Below, in pieces: positions 1 through 9,699 of a stretch of DNA of 64,000 nucleotides. Each line of letters begins with the position of its first letter. Position 1 is the first letter of the stretch. A program made the translations under genes and the position numbers. Source of the DNA: Brasenia schreberi (taxonomy: Eukaryota > Streptophyta > Magnoliopsida > Nymphaeales > Cabombaceae); NCBI GenBank assembly GCA_036023115.1, contig JAYKKT010000064.1, positions 8,688,501-8,752,500 of the forward strand. Reading direction: 5' to 3'. The notes under the pieces are model-generated. The model saw only the letters and a program-made list of their open reading frames with translations, did no database searches and was not told where the DNA came from.

Positions 1-56
1 AATAGAAGGTGGAGGATTTGGAGACGAAGCGGTGGAAGGTATTAGAGAGAGTGCGA

Positions 57-212
57 CACTACCATCCATTACTGAAAAGGATTGGGATGAGATTAAGTTT
101 TTAGGGTGGAAAATCAGGTTGATTTCTATGCTGTTTTATTTGTGAAAGATGCTCAAGTGGTTCATGAGTTGAAGGATTATCTGAGAAAAAAAGTTCTGCT
201 GATATAAATATT
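57..212 (+). pseudogene. Plastid pyruvate kinase exon fragment
   Basis: Conceptual translation gives PSITEKDWDEIKF, then after a frameshift VDFYAVLFVKDAQVVHELKDYL. This is the central barrel region typical of plastidic pyruvate kinase beta-type subunits (phosphoenolpyruvate plus ADP to pyruvate plus ATP). At least one extra-base frameshift lies near 110, in the run of T, and another near 190, in the run of A. The similarity stops at about 212 without the conserved segment that normally follows. Only about 50 residues of a roughly 570-residue protein are present, so this is a relic. It abuts fragments of unrelated genes, which suggests capture or rearrangement rather than a decayed full gene. 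The family assignment is from recognition of conserved motifs, not from a search. Confidence 0.65.
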
Positions 213-219
213 GCGGGTT

Positions 220-500
220 AGATGATGTGAATAAATATTGGTGGTGGTAATCTTTTGGAGAAGAAGAAGGCTCTAAGACATCTTATTTTAAAGTGTGATG
301 CACTGGTCTTCATTGGTAGGATGGCTTTTCAATTTATGCATGCGCTAGGAATGTGGATTCCTCCAGATTATGTTGAATGTGGTTCAGCTGAAGAGGCATC
401 AACTTTAATTCATCTTGCTGAAGAAAGGAATGTAAGCATTCATGTTAAAAAAAAAAAATCGTTTGCAGCAGAAAGTCCAACCCATATTCAGTCATTGTGA
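220..500 (+). pseudogene. Phosphoglycerate-kinase-like fragment
   Basis: An open stretch reads NIGGGNLLEKKKALRHLIL, then CDALVFIGRMAFQFMHALGM and an EEASTLIHLAEERNVSIHV segment. It resembles the C-terminal nucleotide-binding domain of phosphoglycerate kinase, where a subunit-core strand is followed by a GGxMAFTFxxAxG-type segment and a helix preceding the V-x-L-P strand. The second glycine of the expected GGGM motif is Arg here, so an active site is unlikely. There is no start codon of convincing context and no full domain. After a run of A at 447-457 the homology fades. It follows directly on the pyruvate kinase fragment. An alternative is another Rossmann-type protein; the call is tentative. 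Confidence 0.4.
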
Positions 501-1740
501 CTTCATCTGATTGTCTGACTCTGTCGAGTGGTATTTTTGCAATCTGATATTGAGGAAGTCACATCAAGAATGAAGCAACAATTTATAACTTATAGGAAGG
601 GTAGACTGGCAGTATGTTGTGACAATATTGAGGTGGATGTTGATCCCTTCGGTTGGCTTCAAGAGAATCCATTTGGCGTGCGCTCAGATTGGGAATAGCA
701 TTTGATCGATAGGGGGGATCCAATGTACAGAATCATGCTTCGCAAGACCAGTGAGTAAAAAGAGTTTAGCCATTGATTCATTGAGGGAGAGAGATCTGTT
801 CTATCCTGTGAATGGATTCACATGTGGATTGGGATGAATTACATGAGAGAATACATTCACACCCTTGGTGGAATCCATGTCAATATGGTGCGTGGGTCCA
901 TTTTTTTGTGTTAGGTTGCCATGGTAATGATTTCCAAATATATCTGTGAGCGCTTCAGTTTGAATACCTCGAGTGTGATTATTATGCACAAGCATAGTAC
1001 TGTGTTCTTGTGGCTACCGAAGATTCCAAATTCTCACCTAAAGTATGTGGGAAGTTAAAACATGAAGGACTTTAAAAGGGTTGAGAATTCAAACTATCAT
1101 CGAAATGAGAAGTCAAATAAAAGAGTTGTTGAGGAGTATGCATCTTCTGGAGACTGTGCTGCATATGGTATTGAAACCTATGGGTTCAGACAGCTAGCAG
1201 TACAGGCTGGTAAATATTGATGGTGATTGTCTGATTGCAGATTCGGGTGAATGCAGTGTGATTACATAAGGTGGCTGTATTTATTATGTTGCGCAGTGAA
1301 TTCAATGCTGTGAACAGGCTATGGTGGCTGCATTTACTGCACTACTCGTATTCTCGAGAAAGTCATTAAATCATGTGTTTAAAGGCATTTATTAGAATGA
1401 TTTGCTGTAACAAGCATGGCAGGCTGCACTTATTGGAAAGGCGGCTGCATTTTGTATTCCCAAGGAAGTCAAGATGATAACAGAAAATTCAAAGAGGATT
1501 CGGTGGCTGCATTAATGGCTTGTGGCTGGAGTTATTGCATATGGCAGCTGCATTCTGTATTCTCAAGGAAGTCAAGATGATAACTGTATTCGGTGGTTGC
1601 ATTAACTGTATTTGGTAGAGATTCTGTGTCAAGATGATAACTGTATCGACTGCAACCTACTGTAAGCATTGGGAATTATGACATTAAAGCAGTTTCAGAT
1701 TATCGAAGTCAGATCTGTGTAAGGCTGTTTTAGGCTATCG
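501..1740. other. Unrecognised low-coding stretch with short direct repeats
   Basis: No gene is recognised. A short open piece at about 540-700 reads SDIEEVTSRMKQQFITYRKG and continues to a stop near 700; its family is unknown. From 1250 to 1640 a phrase of the type GGTGGCTGCATT followed by TGTATTCYCAAGGAAGTCAAGATGATAAC recurs about every 100 bases (around 1435, 1540 and, shortened, 1620), so this part is a degenerate direct repeat. Confidence 0.4.
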
Positions 1741-1741
1741 T

Positions 1742-2254
1742 TTACGAGGATGAAGGATTTGATGACCCAATTGCCGTTGCTCAGAGAAATGTGCCTGAAT
1801 CTGACATGCTGAAGCTCTTGTTTCACAATGTACCTTCAACTGTATCTTATAGAGAGCTGCTGAAAATATTTCCTGATGAGTACGCTGTTGAAATTCAGCC
1901 TAATTTGCATTCCAAAGGTTTAAAGTATTCCACGTTTGCCACTTTCAAGTCATCGTTAGAGGCACATGAAAATATTTTCTGTGTTCGAAAAAATGAAAAG
2001 TGAGGAACCAACTGCTGCATGTAATCAGTCTAGGAAGAGGTCCATCCAGAATGAGATTGACGTGCCCAAAAGGTTCAAGACAGGTTTGACCAAGTGCTAC
2101 ACCGAGATTTCAGAAGGCAACACCACTGACTCAGCCAAGTGCAAGCATATAGAAGAGATTGGAAAAACTGAATAAGGAGTTGAGGCAAAGAGATGAAGAA
2201 ATAAAATGCTTACATAAGTTATTATCGTCCCTTACCAGGAAACATGGGCTCTGA
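1742..2254 (+). pseudogene. RRM-like / C-terminal coiled-coil gene fragment, frameshifted
   Basis: Read through two frame changes, this stretch is coding-like throughout. It runs YEDEGFDDPIAVAQRNVPES, then KLLFHNVPSTVSYRELLKIF, a KGLKYSTFATFKSSLEAHEN segment, a basic Arg/Lys-rich linker (SRKRSIQ, PKRFK), and finally EKLNKELRQRDEEIKCLHKL ending at a TGA at 2252-2254. The first part has the strand-helix-strand spacing of an RRM (LLFHNVP as RNP2-like, KYSTFATF as RNP1-like). The end is a charged heptad helix. Frame changes fall near 1965-2000 and 2150-2170. No intron is visible over 500 bases, consistent with an mRNA-derived or single-exon origin. I do not recognise the parent gene; the RRM reading is inference. 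Confidence 0.45.
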
Positions 2255-2432
2255 GAGTATGCTTTCAATTTTGCTCCCAATTTCTACCAGTTAACATTCT
2301 TTCTCATATTGTTGTCACATGCAATAAGTTTTATTGGGAAAAAACAACATATGTTGGATGAGGGCTCAAAACTATGCTTGATAAGGGCTTGATTCCGTCT
2401 GTTCTGTAACAAACAGAACAGTAATTCATAGA

Positions 2433-2558
2433 TATTGTGAGAAAGGCAAGGTGGAAGATCTATTGGGTCTGTTAGAGAAGATGATGAAAAAACATGATTT
2501 TCGGACAGCTTATAACCAGGCCATTGAGAAGCTATGTAAGTTTGGAAAACAAGACGAG
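2433..2558 (+). pseudogene. PPR protein fragment, forward piece
   Basis: An open 42-codon stretch reads YCEKGKVEDLLGLLEKMMKK and then HDFRTAYNQAIEKLCKFGKQ. The helix-turn-helix pattern with G-K-V-E-D and I-E-K-L-C-K-x-G-K-x-D-E is typical of pentatricopeptide repeat proteins, which bind organellar RNA. It has neither start nor end and breaks off at GACGAG (2553-2558). Directly next to it, in the opposite orientation, lies another PPR segment that would be expected some 20 residues downstream in one continuous protein. That points to an internal inversion of a captured or decayed PPR gene. Confidence 0.55.
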
Positions 2559-2637
2559 CCAAGCCACTTTATAAGACCATATAGGTAGTCCTTTGTCCAA
2601 GAACCTCTTCATGAGAACATGACATGTATCAGCATCT

Positions 2638-2645
2638 ATTTGAAG
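2638..2645. repeat. Left 8-bp target-site duplication ATTTGAAG
   Basis: ATTTGAAG lies directly before the terminal CAGTGTT of the element. The same eight bases follow its last base at 3781-3788. Eight-base duplications are the signature of hAT transposition. Confidence 0.9.
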
Positions 2646-3780
2646 CAGTGTTATTCGATCACACCGTATATCGTATCGGGGGAAGCCACGATATGATACG
2701 GGTGATACGCCCAAATTTCTTTTTTTTTTTCAATTTTTTTTTTCAAAATCTTTTTTTTTTCAAATTTTTTCAAATTTTTTTTGCAGGTTTCTAGCCTCTC
2801 TTCGCCTCTCTTCACTTCCCTATGCTTGTAATTTGGGTTTATAATTGTATTTATTGAATAAGAATAATTTATAAACAAATAAAAATTGTGATAAAATCAT
2901 TTTCCTTTCTGTTGACAACTTTTAGGTATATTTCTGCTAGCAGTTTCTAATTTCACGAGATCGCAAACAATTAAAAACATTTGGTTGTCTCGGTTCATTG
3001 AGTGGGCATTTCACAACTTCACTATTTTAGGGTTCACCTTACGTGACTTCCATTGAGTTGAACATGATCAACGTGTGTGGGGCTTAACTCAGTCTGTGAA
3101 GTGAGAAATGAAGCTCAAGCATTAGTTAAAAAGCTAGTCGTAAGAGAAAAAGGGATATCATCAAGTAATAATATCACATCACTGAGGTGTCATAGAGTCA
3201 ATAATCAAAGAAATTGAGCTCATTGTTTTGCTCACATATGAAAATTAGCAAATATGACAACTACATGTACAAAGATAGCAGTTTGTTAATTTTGATATAT
3301 TAGATGAGTGGATTATGGAAGATAACGAAGAAAATACACTCCTAACCGAAGAAGACATTGCATGAATTAATTTGAAGTGCTACAACATCACGAAGGAGAT
3401 GAAGATTTTCATTTTAAAGTAGAAGGTGATGAGAAACTTTGAATCTTTATCAAGTAGAAGATGAACATTATTTAGTTAATAATCTTGATACAAATTTACA
3501 ATATGTAAAATGTAAATGTATTTCATTTTTTGCTTCAAAATATGTAATTTTGGATGCAATTGTTTAATGTTGAATGTTCAATCTGTGCTAAACTTTGCAT
3601 TATATGAATTTAAAGCAATTATGAGATTTTTGTAGATTTTTTTTGGATTTTTACTAATTTTCTTGATTTTTTAAATAATTTTTGTATTATTTTAATATTA
3701 AAGTATGATATGATACGATATGATACGCCCGTATCGTGGAGCCCAGTGATACGCGATACGATACGCGTCAGACAACATTG
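2646..3780 (+). mobile_element. Non-autonomous hAT element, 1135 bp
   Basis: The left end begins CAGTGTTATTCGATCAC and the right end, read inward, begins CAATGTTGTCTGACGCG. The two are imperfect inverted repeats with the CA(G/A)TGTT terminus of hAT elements. Perfect 8-bp duplications (ATTTGAAG) flank it. Both ends carry runs of the subterminal motif GATACG/CGTATC (about 2665-2710 and 3705-3770), as expected of transposase-binding arrays. The interior is T-rich (poly-T tracts 2717-2775) and AT-rich with no open frame of transposase type, so it needs a transposase in trans. The left end of a related element begins at 63780. The insertion split a PPR gene relic. Confidence 0.85.
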
Positions 3781-3788
3781 ATTTGAAG
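3781..3788. repeat. Right 8-bp target-site duplication ATTTGAAG
   Basis: Identical to 2638-2645; see the 1135-bp hAT element between them. Confidence 0.9.
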
Positions 3789-3934
3789 GACTTTATTTTG
3801 GACACTTAATGGGAATCTTGAAGATAAGATTGTGGAGCCTAGGAAGAGATGATTATCATAAACATCAAGTGGTTGAGAAAATGTTTAAGAGAACTGGAAA
3901 ATTCTTGTGAAGTTTGCAGTCATAAAAACTGCTA

Positions 3935-4335
3935 AAATGTGTGTTGCAGCCAAAGTAGCTGCTTATGTTGCTGTTACAGTCAGGATGGCTGAGTTATTGA
4001 GATAATGTTGTGTTACAGCCAGGATGGTTGAGTTGTGTTATAGCCAGGATGACTGATTTGTTGTGTTATAACCAGGATGACTGATTTGATGATGTTACAG
4101 CCAGGATGGCTGATTTGATGATGTTACAGTCAGGATGACTAATTTGATGTTGTTACAGCTAGGATGACTGAGTTGTTGTTGTTATAGTCAGGATGACTGA
4201 TTTGATGTTGTTACAGGCAGGATGACCGATTTGATATTGTTATGGCTATGAAGGTTGGGTTTATGTTGTTACAGCTAGGAAGGCTGAGTTGATGTTACAG
4301 CCAGAGATGTTGCTTGTGATGATAAGCCAGAAAGG
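3935..4335 (+). repeat. Degenerate tandem repeat, about 30-bp unit
   Basis: At least ten imperfect copies of a unit of the form TTACAGCCAGGATGACTGATTTGATG follow each other, with unit length varying between about 27 and 40. The repeat sits just upstream of the polypurine tract of a copia-type LTR, that is in the untranslated 3' interior of the element. Units diverge from one another by several substitutions, so the array is old. No function is apparent. Confidence 0.75.
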
Positions 4336-4399
4336 CTAAGTTGAAGATATTTTCAGCCAAAGAAGCTGTTGAAGATCAGATCAGTGAAGACATATGAAG

Positions 4400-4474
4400 C
4401 ATGTTGCAAACAGATATGAAGTTTTTTTGGCAAGTTTGGAGTTCGAAGTATCTCACTCCCAACTTGAGGGGGGG
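4400..4474 (+). mobile_element. 3' end of a copia-type interior with polypurine tract
   Basis: The frame FLASLEFEVSHSQLEGGC ends just before the LTR. This resembles the common C-terminus of plant copia polyproteins (KLGL...SQLEGGC). The polypurine run TTGAGGGGGGG ends at 4474 immediately before TGTTGAAG. The upstream polyprotein is not present; instead the interior holds tandem repeats and host-gene fragments, so the element was probably non-autonomous or rearranged. Confidence 0.6.
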
Positions 4475-4803
4475 TGTTGAAGAATATGCTTATCTAGTGT
4501 TCTTTGTGTTAATTTATGATGTTTTTAGGTATTATTGTACTTGCCCGAAATACTAGGGGCATTTTGTTAATTTTCTGTACTAGGGGTATTTTGGTCAATT
4601 TTCATTTTACAACACCTTATATAAGGGCTGATAAGTTGTATTAGGAAGTGAGGTTGTGTTAAGAAAGTATGGAGAAGAGGGGGGTGGCCTCCATTGGAGG
4701 TCCGCCCCTTCCTTCAATCCCTCGTGTTTTTCCTCCGTAATATTAGAGATATTCTTATTTTAATCTGGATTTCTACATTCTCGTCTAAGGGTGTTTGGTT
4801 ACA
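4475..4803 (+). mobile_element. Copia-type LTR, 329 bp
   Basis: It starts TGTTGAAGAATATG right after a polypurine tract and ends ...GTTTGGTTACA. Two bases later comes TGGTCTCAGAG, close to the initiator-Met tRNA primer-binding site of plant copia elements. A TATATAAGG motif at about 4617-4625 is a plausible promoter box, and the transcript would start soon after. The LTR has a polypurine tract on its left and a primer-binding site on its right, which makes it either the shared LTR of a tandem pair or a recombination product. No second copy of this LTR was found in the window; the partner may lie outside. Confidence 0.65.
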
Positions 4804-6330
4804 AGTGGTCTCAGAGAAAAATAATCAAATTGCATGATCACTGAATCAAGGGTAAAGTATGGACCAGAACTCTAACCAATCAAATTGTGAAACTCAAAAC
4901 TATAAAGAATAATATGAAGCTTTAATCCCTTGTGAAACTATATAATCATACTATTCAAGGAAAGCCCATGGTTCAGGATGAATCATGGTCTCTGGGTCAG
5001 GCTCGCTATGCATTACAAATAGCAGTGGAAGGAGATATGACTGTTGCTGCGAGTTGTTGGGCGTGTTCCACAATGCTCAATTCCCCCTCAATAAGAGTTT
5101 CATTTTTGAAGATCAAGTGACAGAGACGTGGGGACTCTTTCACATACATGTACTGCTAAATGTCAGTTCAGGATTAGATGAACAGGAGGCTCTTCGGGAT
5201 GGATGTTACAGAGGAATCACTGGAGATTGACTCATGTGGGCCTCTGGAAGAAATGTAGGATATATCATATATCTAGGGTGAGCTATATGGGTTTCAAAGT
5301 ACGAGTTAGATGATCCGTTCACCAAGGCCTTCACCTACATTTCATGTTTTCTCAGTCAAAGGTTGGATACATATTATAATTTTGCAAAAGGGAGAAGTGT
5401 CAGGAGGGGTTGGCAATGGTCTAAGTTCTATGTAGTTTAATGTAAGTTTCTCTTTTGCTCTATGGTGTTTTTCCTTATGAATTAGTTTCTTAGGGTTGGA
5501 CTTCTTAGCTTTCAAGAACTAGCCCAAGAGCCCTAACCATTGGAGCCTTCAAATTGTTCGTTGAGCTATTTGTTCCCCCAGTTCCTCTCTTATCTATTTT
5601 GTCAAAGCATATTTTGTTTATAAAACTTATCAGGCACTACGAGGAATTTTTTATGTATGCTCGAGGGGCATTAACAAAGTAATATATTTGCATATCATAT
5701 GTTGCTAGTTACTATGGCAACTTGTAATCCCTTTATTAATAATGTAGGAGATATTTGAGTAGATTACACATCAAACATCATTGTGATGGTGATGACCGGG
5801 TGCTGGATCAGCTGAGAAGAGCAGAGGGAAATCGAGTTGGTATAGGATTTGTATTATGCTGGATAAAACGATAATGCAGGTAGACATCACAAAGAACTAA
5901 GGCATGGAGAAGCGATGTCAGTAGTGTGCTATGTAGCACAAGTAGCTTTACATGGCGTGCCACAGAAGGGCTGTGCTATAAAGTGCACATTGGTAGCACA
6001 TGACGACATAGCATTGCTATGCATGCTATGTATCATACAATATGTGGCGCTATCTTAAAGCTGGATGTTATTGCCTTTTAAAAGGAATGAAGGGCATAAC
6101 TAGTAATTAGATGCAAAGAGAGCATGAGTTTGATGGATAATATTTGAAGTTATACAGTTTTTGTTTGCTGAAGATGCCATCTCTGCAGATTCCATCAATG
6201 CATACTGTCTCTATGGTGAAAGCACTGTCAATGAGATGTGAAAACAATCATTCACTTGTTTCCCATCACCACTTATATAAAGCTCATGATCAATGAATCA
6301 AGATGCAATTTACTTGTCTCTGTTCACGGT
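4804..6330 (+). other. Retroelement-like interior and unrecognised sequence
   Basis: After the primer-binding site a short open frame at 4932-5120 (SLGQARYALQIAVEGDMTVA) and neighbouring pieces to 5230 are coding-like but unrecognised. At 5300-5395 the phrase DPFTKAF followed by a purine run AAAAGGGAGAAG and then TGTCAGGAGG resembles another polyprotein end, polypurine tract and LTR start, but no matching LTR copy was found. From 5450 to 6330 nothing is recognised. Confidence 0.3.
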
Positions 6331-6337
6331 GATGTAG

Positions 6338-6475
6338 GAAATATTGGGTTTTGCAGCTTCTCAAAAAGTACTTGCCGATGTCTGGCGTTTTGCATCCAGA
6401 AGCCAATAGTAGCGTCTTAGGTTGCTTTTGGTACCGATAGGTCAGTTGATTTTTGGCTTCAATATGACAAACAAA
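6338..6475 (+). pseudogene. Decayed ARP7 upstream exon (candidate)
   Basis: At nucleotide level this stretch resembles the ARP7 exon that should precede the intact one at 6671. A segment TGCAGCTTCTC..AAAAAGT corresponds to the QLMFEKF region. MSG..FASE-like bases (TCTGGCGTTTTGCATCCAGAA) follow, then CAGTTGAT.TTGGC for the TVDIG motif. The reading frame is broken by several small indels and in-frame stops. If this is the homologous exon, the start of this ARP7 copy is dead. A spurious resemblance cannot be excluded by eye. Confidence 0.4.
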
Positions 6476-6670
6476 CCTGATCTATTTTAGTGCATGGCTC
6501 CAATGTGGGACTGGCCTGTGCATTATTTTGGAATCTAATCTCTTTCCAAGGTTTTAGGCATTGAATGATGTAATTTTGCTAAGTTTATCGTTCTCGGCTA
6601 CTGTAATCATTCTCTTCAAGCTATTCTAGCCATTATTTGGAATAAGGAAGTGCATTTCTTATGTTTTCAG

Positions 6671-8587
6671 ATATTGCTCCTGTATGTGAAGGTGCTGTTC
6701 AGCACATTGCCTCAAAAAGGTTTGAGATTGGGGGCGTCGATTTGACACGGTTGCTAGCTCAGGAACTCCAGCAGTCCAATCCGTTGAGTATTGACATTTT
6801 TGAAGTTGAGAAATTGAAAGAGCAATATGCATGCTGTGCAGAAGATCATATTTCATATAAAGAGAAACAGAAGACATGCCAGCCAGAGAAGCACACTCTT
6901 CCAGATGGGCAGGTCTCTCTCTCTCTCTCTATTGTTATTGGCTCGAGAGTTAATAAACTCATAAGGCTGTAGACCTTGATGCAAGTAACTGCTATAGGAA
7001 ATACGTTGTAGAAATGTGGCTTTTTACTGCTTGGTTATTGTAAATTTATGAAGAACCATTTAGCAGTTGACGAAACTAGAAACATCCGTGATACTCTTTT
7101 TTTCCCTTAAAATGCCATTTCTCTAGTGCCTGAATCGTAATTATTCTGCAGAGCATTAAGCATTAAATAACAAGAAGTTGAAAACCACACAGCAAACAAG
7201 TTTCATAGTGGAGATTGCCTTTAACGTCTAGGACAGAAACACTACTGAATATTTGATATATCTCAGAATCTGTGAAAGGACCATGCAGAAATATAATTTT
7301 TTTCGAGGGCCATCCTTTTATTATAGCTTTCTTACAGTGCTTTTCTGCAATATTCATGCATTAGAACGTATTTACCTTGATCTCTCTTTTTCTGAAGAAC
7401 GTGCATGCGAATAAATTTATCCTCAGCTATCAAAGCATTAAGTGCCTTTTGATTACCTTTTCAGGAAATAATTATTGGAAAAGAAAGGTATACCGTTGGT
7501 GAAGCCTTATTTCAGCCATCCATATTAGGTCTGGAGGAGTATGGGATTGTTGAGCAGCTTGTCCGCTGTGTCACAAGTATTCCATATGAAAGCCAGAGGA
7601 TGCTATTGGAGAATACCGTGCTTTGTGGTGGTACCACGTCTATAACTGGTTTGCCTTTTCCTTGGATCTTCCCATGTTCCGAGTTTGAGCTAATGCAAAT
7701 TGAGAGTAACAGTTATGATGATTGCTAGTTTTATGATATCAATTTTTCAAGATTTGGTGTTCTTACACTACCACTGTCAGCAATACATGCCAGTCGGTTG
7801 TCTAACCAGGGCCACCAGGCCCTTAAGGATGACACAAGACCATATGATAGTGAGTCACAACTAATCTTCTTTAGCTTATCCCATACTATGTGTATCTCAG
7901 TGTACATATGGCTCAATTGATTTTCCCGACTGATTCTTCAAATAGTACGGGTGTTCTGTCATAACTAGTTTACCTGATTTATTCTCCAAGGGTTTCTGAA
8001 CCTGCGTTGTGCATGTGTACAGCTCATTTAAAATGAGTCTGACCTTGCATCCTGTCTGCCATATAAACCAAGTTCATATTTCACCAGAACAATGGGAAAA
8101 TTACAAAATTTTACTTAGAGAAGACGTTCATGTTACACATAGACAAGATATAAGCTTCCTGGTAATTTCCTCACAAAGATGCAATGACCGAGTTATTGAT
8201 CGTTTGTGAGAGATTTCTGTGCATTTGTCCTTGTAGGCTTTGAAGATCGTTTCCAGAAAGAAGCAGGCCTATGTTCATCAGCAATTCGGCCTTTACTTGT
8301 TAAGGTACACAGTCAGAAACTCTTCTACCTCATTTTGAAGAAATATGTGCTTGTTTGCTCCTGCAGTTCACATTTCTTTCATTGGTTAATTCTACGTGAA
8401 AAAAGCCAAGAAATGATCCGCTTGTTTGTTGCAGCCTCCTGAATACATGCCAGAGAACCTATTAAAAAATTCAGCCTGGATGGGTGGCGCCATCCTTGCC
8501 AAGGTGGTCTTCCCCCAAAACCAACATGTTACCAAAGGAGATTATGATGAAACTGGGCCATCAATTGTCCACAGGAAATGCTTTTGA
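6671..8587 (+). CDS. ARP7: Actin-related protein 7, C-terminal 215 residues (5' part missing)
   Basis: Four exons, 6671-6912, 7465-7648, 8237-8304 and 8435-8587, join in frame with GT-AG introns and no stop until TGA at 8585-8587. The product reads DIAPVCEGAVQHIASKRFEI, VEKLKEQYACCAED, HTLPDGQ, RYTVGEALFQPSILGLEEYG, LENTVLCGGTTSITGFEDRF and PPEYMPENLL, and ends DETGPSIVHRKCF. This is the C-terminal actin fold of plant ARP7, a nuclear actin-related protein of SWI/SNF-type chromatin-remodelling complexes needed for normal development. CGGTTS is the phosphate-2-type loop of the actin nucleotide site. The known protein is about 360 residues; the N-terminal 145 or so are not found intact in the upstream 6.6 kb. 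That region holds a decayed candidate exon and transposon debris. The 215 codons here carry no disabling change, so they are either recently orphaned or joined by a very long intron to exons outside the window. Confidence 0.85.
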
Positions 8588-9699
8588 AGCTTGGTGGCTC
8601 ACATGTATGCTTCGCAACAGAGGAATGGGAAGTAAGGACTGCTCAGATTGGGTGTACAATATAGACATTTGCCAACAATAGGATTTTAGGAGATTTCATT
8701 AAGCAGCTGACATGATTTAATTGCTATCCACTGCTCTGCAATGTCTGCGAAGAATGAGGTCGCTGACACAAGATCTTGTGTGTGAGCGCGTGGATTCTTC
8801 CTGTTAGTAGAATTAGGCACATAATCTGCGGTTGTAAATTGCCGCTTTCCCTGTGCCTACTTGCTACTGCTGCTCGATGATTGCAGTATCGGAACCAGTG
8901 TATGCATCCACTCTGGGATGGAACTGAAAACAAGCTGCAATCTTCAAAGCTATCAGGGGAGGCTAAGTAATACTGGTCAGGCGTGTGCTATTGAGTATCT
9001 TATCGTACTTCATCTCAATGTATCGTCTGCCTTTCTCCGTGCAATAATGTATTTATGTTGGCACCCAGCGCACCTCCCCGGCACTAGGCTATAAGAACAC
9101 TTCAAGTAGATTTTTCGAGAATGGGGGAGATCTTTTTGTTGACTTGGAGGAGTTTTTTCTCTCTACTCAATGAGGCAACAATACCCTCATTAACGGCATT
9201 CACATGAGCAGGTTGGTGGATAACCCTGATTAATTAGATAGAGAAGACTGCGAAGACCTCGTGATCTGCTGCCAAACGCTGAACCGGTGGGAAAAGTGTA
9301 TAGGTTGATGACTCCCATCTCGCTTCCTTTGAGAACAAAATATGAATAAGACTAAAAACTCGGTCTTGATAGCTTGCGTTGGACTAAGTTGTCGCTGGTT
9401 TCCTGCTGATCATATATAACCACGGGCGATTCCAAGGTTTTTCACTAGATGTTAAGGTAATTGACTTTTGAGGAAAATGTTGAGGTTTAAAACAACTGTT
9501 GCCCTGATACGGGAGCATGATATCAAGTCTCTGAATCATGCTACAAATGTGAATTAGTTTTGGTATCTCACCGGTCAAGAGGATTAGTTATCATATATAA
9601 TTTACCGAGTAATCTCATTATAAATTGGATCTTATGTAATGCCTATGAATTTCAGAATCATGTTCTATCCTGGTAGGGTGGCACGTGATATGCAATAGG
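8588..9699. other. ARP7 3' flank, no gene recognised
   Basis: The first few hundred bases probably form the ARP7 3' untranslated region; an exact polyadenylation site cannot be chosen. Short open frames here are in noncoding-like sequence. Nothing else is recognised. Confidence 0.4.

Larger units (their letters stand above)
2561..3845 (-). pseudogene. PPR protein fragment, inverted piece, split by a hAT element
   Basis: Read on the minus strand from about 3845 to 3789 and then, across the hAT insertion, from 2645 to 2561, the frame is open. It gives VQNKVLQIDADTCHVLMKRF followed by LDKGLPIWSYKVAW. The IDADTCHVLM..FL.KGLP..SYKVA pattern is a PPR motif. Removing the 2646-3780 insertion and one copy of its 8-bp target duplication restores a continuous frame (KVL-QIDAD). 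This shows that the PPR relic was there before the transposon. The piece abuts a forward-oriented PPR piece ending at 2558. Confidence 0.5.

Noticed and set aside
3935..4335. CRISPR-like array
   Set aside because: The units are contiguous degenerate tandem repeats without unique spacers of constant length. The window is plant nuclear DNA with no cas genes.
5397..5760. A second LTR starting TGTCAGGAGG after a purine run
   Set aside because: No partner LTR, no primer-binding site and no clear end could be found; left inside an unspecified retroelement-like stretch.
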